From an uncultured Enterocloster sp. (GTDB taxonomy: Bacteria; Bacillota; Clostridia; Lachnospirales; Lachnospiraceae), in assembly GCA_944382045.1 (NCBI GenBank), contig CALWMT010000140.1:1-7033 (forward strand): a DNA stretch of 7,033 nucleotides, written 5' to 3'. Numbering within the stretch: the stretch's first letter is position 1; each line of letters opens with the position of its first letter. The position numbers and the translations under genes were made by a program. Under the pieces are notes generated by a model. The model was not told the origin of the DNA and did no database searches. It saw only the letters and a list, made by a program, of their open reading frames with translations. Shown here one piece after another: positions 5,456 to 7,033 of this stretch.

Positions 5456-6760
5456 CTACAGAATACACAGCGGCTGGGTGTATTCGTTCCGCACTGCAGT
5501 CTGATACCGCAGGGCCTCCGCCCCCTGGCGCAGGTGGGCGGCATACACGTCCTGCCGCAGCATGGCCAGGGCCTGACCCTGCACATAGCGTTCACAGTCT
5601 GCCATCTTGGTTATGAGAGGGATGGCGGACTTTTTTTTGATTTGGGTGAGCAGGGGAGCAGCCTCTCTGCGGAACCCCAGAACTCGGGCGTAGGGGGCAA
5701 ATCCCGCCTCCCTGGCTTTGGCCGCGTCCTCCTTTGTCATGCCCAGAAGGATATGGAGGAGGCTGCGGCTGATGCGTGTGTAGGTGTATTGGCGGGTTTT
5801 TAACTGTGAAATCCTTCCTTCCCAGCCAGTGAAGTCTAAAAGATGGTTTTTCAGGCGCCCGGCAAGCTCCTGGGACATGCCCTCATAGAGGGAGAGGTCT
5901 TTCCCTTCGCGGTCCAGGGAGAGGAGGGCGTAGTGAAGCAAAAGGGAAAAATCATCCAGGCACAAGGGCCGTCCCTGGCGGTAGAGGGGCAGAATTTCCG
6001 CCGGAATGTGGGGGGAAAGCTGGGACAATATATCCCTGTCCTCTGCAGGCTTTAGGCCGTCTTCCCCGCGCCCCTCTGGAAAGCATCCCTCCTGCCTCTC
6101 CAATATTTCCCGCAGGGCGGAAGCCGAGGCCTGACGTCCCTCCTCAAGCCCCTTTTCCAGATAGCCGCTGCCCTGCCGCTTGATGGTGACAGGAGTGAGG
6201 GAGCTTTTTTGACGGAGAATGGCCTTGCAGTATTCAATGCCCAGGAGATTGTTGGGGGAGCCCAGAAGCCGGTTCCACAATTGGATATGCTCCTGGGAGG
6301 AGGCCTGGACTAGGGCCAAAAGCGCCCGATTTCTCGCTTGAGGCCAGCTGGCGCCCTGGCGTATATATTCTTTCATCAGGGCGGAGAGCTGGGGACTCTC
6401 ATCCGCCAGCAGAGAAGCTGCCTGCAAAATAGGCTCGATTGCTCCCTCCTCGCTGCCAAAGCAGAGCGCATCCACTGCGCCCAGACCGGAGAGAAGCGCC
6501 ACGCCGCAGGCGGCGAAATCCTCCGCGCTTCCTGTGGCAAAGAGGGAGGGAAGCTCCACCACCAGGTCCGCTCCGCAGGTCAGGGCCATGCGGGTGCGCA
6601 GGTATTTGTCATAAATAGCGGGGCCGCCCCGCTGCACAAAGCTGCCGCTGATGGCGGCCACGCAGTACCGGGCTCCGGTGCGCGCCTTTGCCTGCTGGAT
6701 GTGAAAGCGGTGTCCGCTGTGGAAGGGGTTGTATTCAGCTATGATGCCTACAGTATCCAT
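5456..6760 (-). CDS. tmcAL: tRNA(Met) cytidine acetate ligase TmcAL (YlbM)
   Basis: TmcAL activates acetate with ATP and attaches it to N4 of the wobble cytidine (C34) of elongator tRNA-Met, giving ac4C; unlike TmcA it does not use acetyl-CoA (family knowledge). The 434-residue product starts M-D-T-V-G-I-I-A-E-Y-N-P-F-H-S-G-H, with the nucleotidyltransferase HxGH motif at His14-His17. Then come G-S-F-V-Q-R-G-G-P-A (39-48), the acidic V-V-E-L-P region (67-71), S-P-N-N-L-L-G-I-E-Y (168-177) and K-R-Q-G-S-G-Y (194-200). The C-terminal half has the typical Y-T-Y-T-R-I-S-R-S-L-L-H-I-L-L (325-339) and R-V-L-G-F (359-363). Length is normal to slightly long. The start has a strong AAGGAGG at 6767-6773, 6 bases upstream. 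Its stop lies 32 bases from the stop of the convergent methyltransferase, and no clear terminator is seen between them. Confidence 0.95.
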   Translation of the reverse strand: MDTVGIIAEYNPFHSGHRFHIQQAKARTGARYCVAAISGSFVQRGGPAIYDKYLRTRMALTCGADLVVELPSLFATGSAEDFAACGVALLSGLGAVDALCFGSEEGAIEPILQAASLLADESPQLSALMKEYIRQGASWPQARNRALLALVQASSQEHIQLWNRLLGSPNNLLGIEYCKAILRQKSSLTPVTIKRQGSGYLEKGLEEGRQASASALREILERQEGCFPEGRGEDGLKPAEDRDILSQLSPHIPAEILPLYRQGRPLCLDDFSLLLHYALLSLDREGKDLSLYEGMSQELAGRLKNHLLDFTGWEGRISQLKTRQYTYTRISRSLLHILLGMTKEDAAKAREAGFAPYARVLGFRREAAPLLTQIKKKSAIPLITKMADCERYVQGQALAMLRQDVYAAHLRQGAEALRYQTAVRNEYTQPLCIL

Positions 6761-6773
6761 GTGGCTCCTCCTT

Positions 6774-6807
6774 TGCGGCGGTGCTTGCGGGCCTTGCGCC
6801 TGCCGCA
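6774..6807 (-). promoter_or_regulatory. Hairpin abutting the tmcAL ribosome binding site
   Basis: On the minus strand TGCGGC (6807-6802) pairs with GCCGCA (6779-6774). After a one-base bulge, GGCGC (6800-6796) faces GCACC (6784-6780) with one C-A mismatch, leaving an 11-base loop. The stem ends directly beside AAGGAGG (6773-6767). It could be the remains of a terminator for the upstream gene (no U-run follows) or could affect ribosome access. No good promoter was recognised in the 90-base gap (6761-6850), so tmcAL may be read from upstream. Confidence 0.3.
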
Positions 6808-6850
6808 GCTTAAATAGCGGGAATCCTTTGCCTGCTGCTTTTTAAAAACG

Positions 6851-7033
6851 TCAGCGGGAGATGTATCTTTCCGCCTCTTCCACGGAGCTGCTTCCTATGG
6901 CAAAGGATGCCCAGTCCCGCAGTATATCCGGGTCATTTTCACAGTTAATCCGCTCTGCCGTCTCCGCAGATATCCGGCCCTTTGATTCCAGAACCTGCAG
7001 CAGCAGCTGGCGGATGGAGCGGGCATTCTTTTC
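6851..7033 (-). CDS. C-terminal 60 codons of an unidentified protein (Rpn / PD-(D/E)XK-like tail)
   Basis: This minus-strand frame is open from the window edge to a TGA whose complement is TCA at 6851-6853; its start is outside the window. The visible peptide has R-Q-L-L-L-Q-V-L-E-S-K-G-R-I-S-A-E-T-A-E-R-I, then D-P-D-I-L-R-D-W-A-S-F-A-I-G-S-S-S-V-E-E-A-E. The pattern is a helix 'LLxhLExKG', a 'h-s-x-x-h-x-x-x-I' helix, a '-D-x-x-x-L-x-x-W' helix and a final 'A-x-S-h-E-E' helix. It resembles the helical C-termini of DUF4351 proteins and of Rpn-type recombination-promoting nuclease/transposase families. No catalytic residues are in view, so the assignment is tentative. It lies 90 bases upstream of tmcAL on the same strand. 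Confidence 0.7.
   Translation of the reverse strand, partial: EKNARSIRQLLLQVLESKGRISAETAERINCENDPDILRDWASFAIGSSSVEEAERYISR

Noticed and set aside
6748..6880. Short Arg/Lys-rich minus-strand open frame overlapping the start of tmcAL
   Set aside because: There is no start codon after the preceding in-frame stop and no ribosome binding site. It does not match ribosomal protein L32, which I considered because of the basic composition and position.

Overview
The window looks like a chromosomal housekeeping stretch from a moderately GC-rich member of the Firmicutes, most likely a Lachnospiraceae / Clostridium cluster XIVa gut anaerobe. This is inferred from strong AGGAGG-type ribosome binding sites, short intergenic gaps, the protein families present (an ACT + UPF0210 pair, a clostridial-type WalJ/YycJ beside CoaE, and TmcAL), and the wording of the conserved motifs. 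I see no prophage, insertion sequence, CRISPR array, tRNA or rRNA.

Layout. Bases 1-217 hold the 3' end of coaE (dephospho-CoA kinase). It overlaps by ATGA a WalJ/YycJ-type metallo-beta-lactamase-fold nuclease (214-1011). Next come a 90-residue ACT-domain protein (1046-1318) and, 9 bases later, a UPF0210/DUF711 'PFL family' protein (1328-2692). These two form a widely conserved pair of unknown role. Bases 2693-2943 are a non-coding gap filled by an unusual structure: two imperfect copies of a roughly 85-90-base unit. The first copy, together with its flank, can be drawn as a cloverleaf-like fold with a 12-bp closing stem, a long interrupted arm, a 9-10-bp arm and a perfect 14-bp hairpin. The second copy lacks the 3' arms and runs directly into the Shine-Dalgarno of the next gene.

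A second plus-strand cluster follows: a histidine phosphatase (2944-3588), a HAD-family hydrolase (3585-4223, ATGA overlap) and a class I SAM-dependent methyltransferase of the Methyltransf_32 type (4233-5423). The tight spacing implies co-transcription. From 5456 to 6760 the minus strand carries tmcAL (tRNA-Met cytidine acetate ligase, formerly ylbM), convergent with the methyltransferase and only 32 bases from it. Upstream of tmcAL on the same strand is the C-terminal 60 codons of another gene (6851-7033), whose tail resembles the helical C-terminus of Rpn/PD-(D/E)XK-type proteins. Their intergenic gap contains a hairpin touching the tmcAL ribosome binding site.

How the genes work together: coaE (CoA synthesis), walJ (DNA processing) and tmcAL (tRNA wobble modification) are independent core functions. 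The ACT/UPF0210 pair probably acts as a unit. The two phosphatases plus methyltransferase look like an operon without an obvious shared pathway. The strongest candidate for something undescribed is the structured repeat at about 2699-2929.
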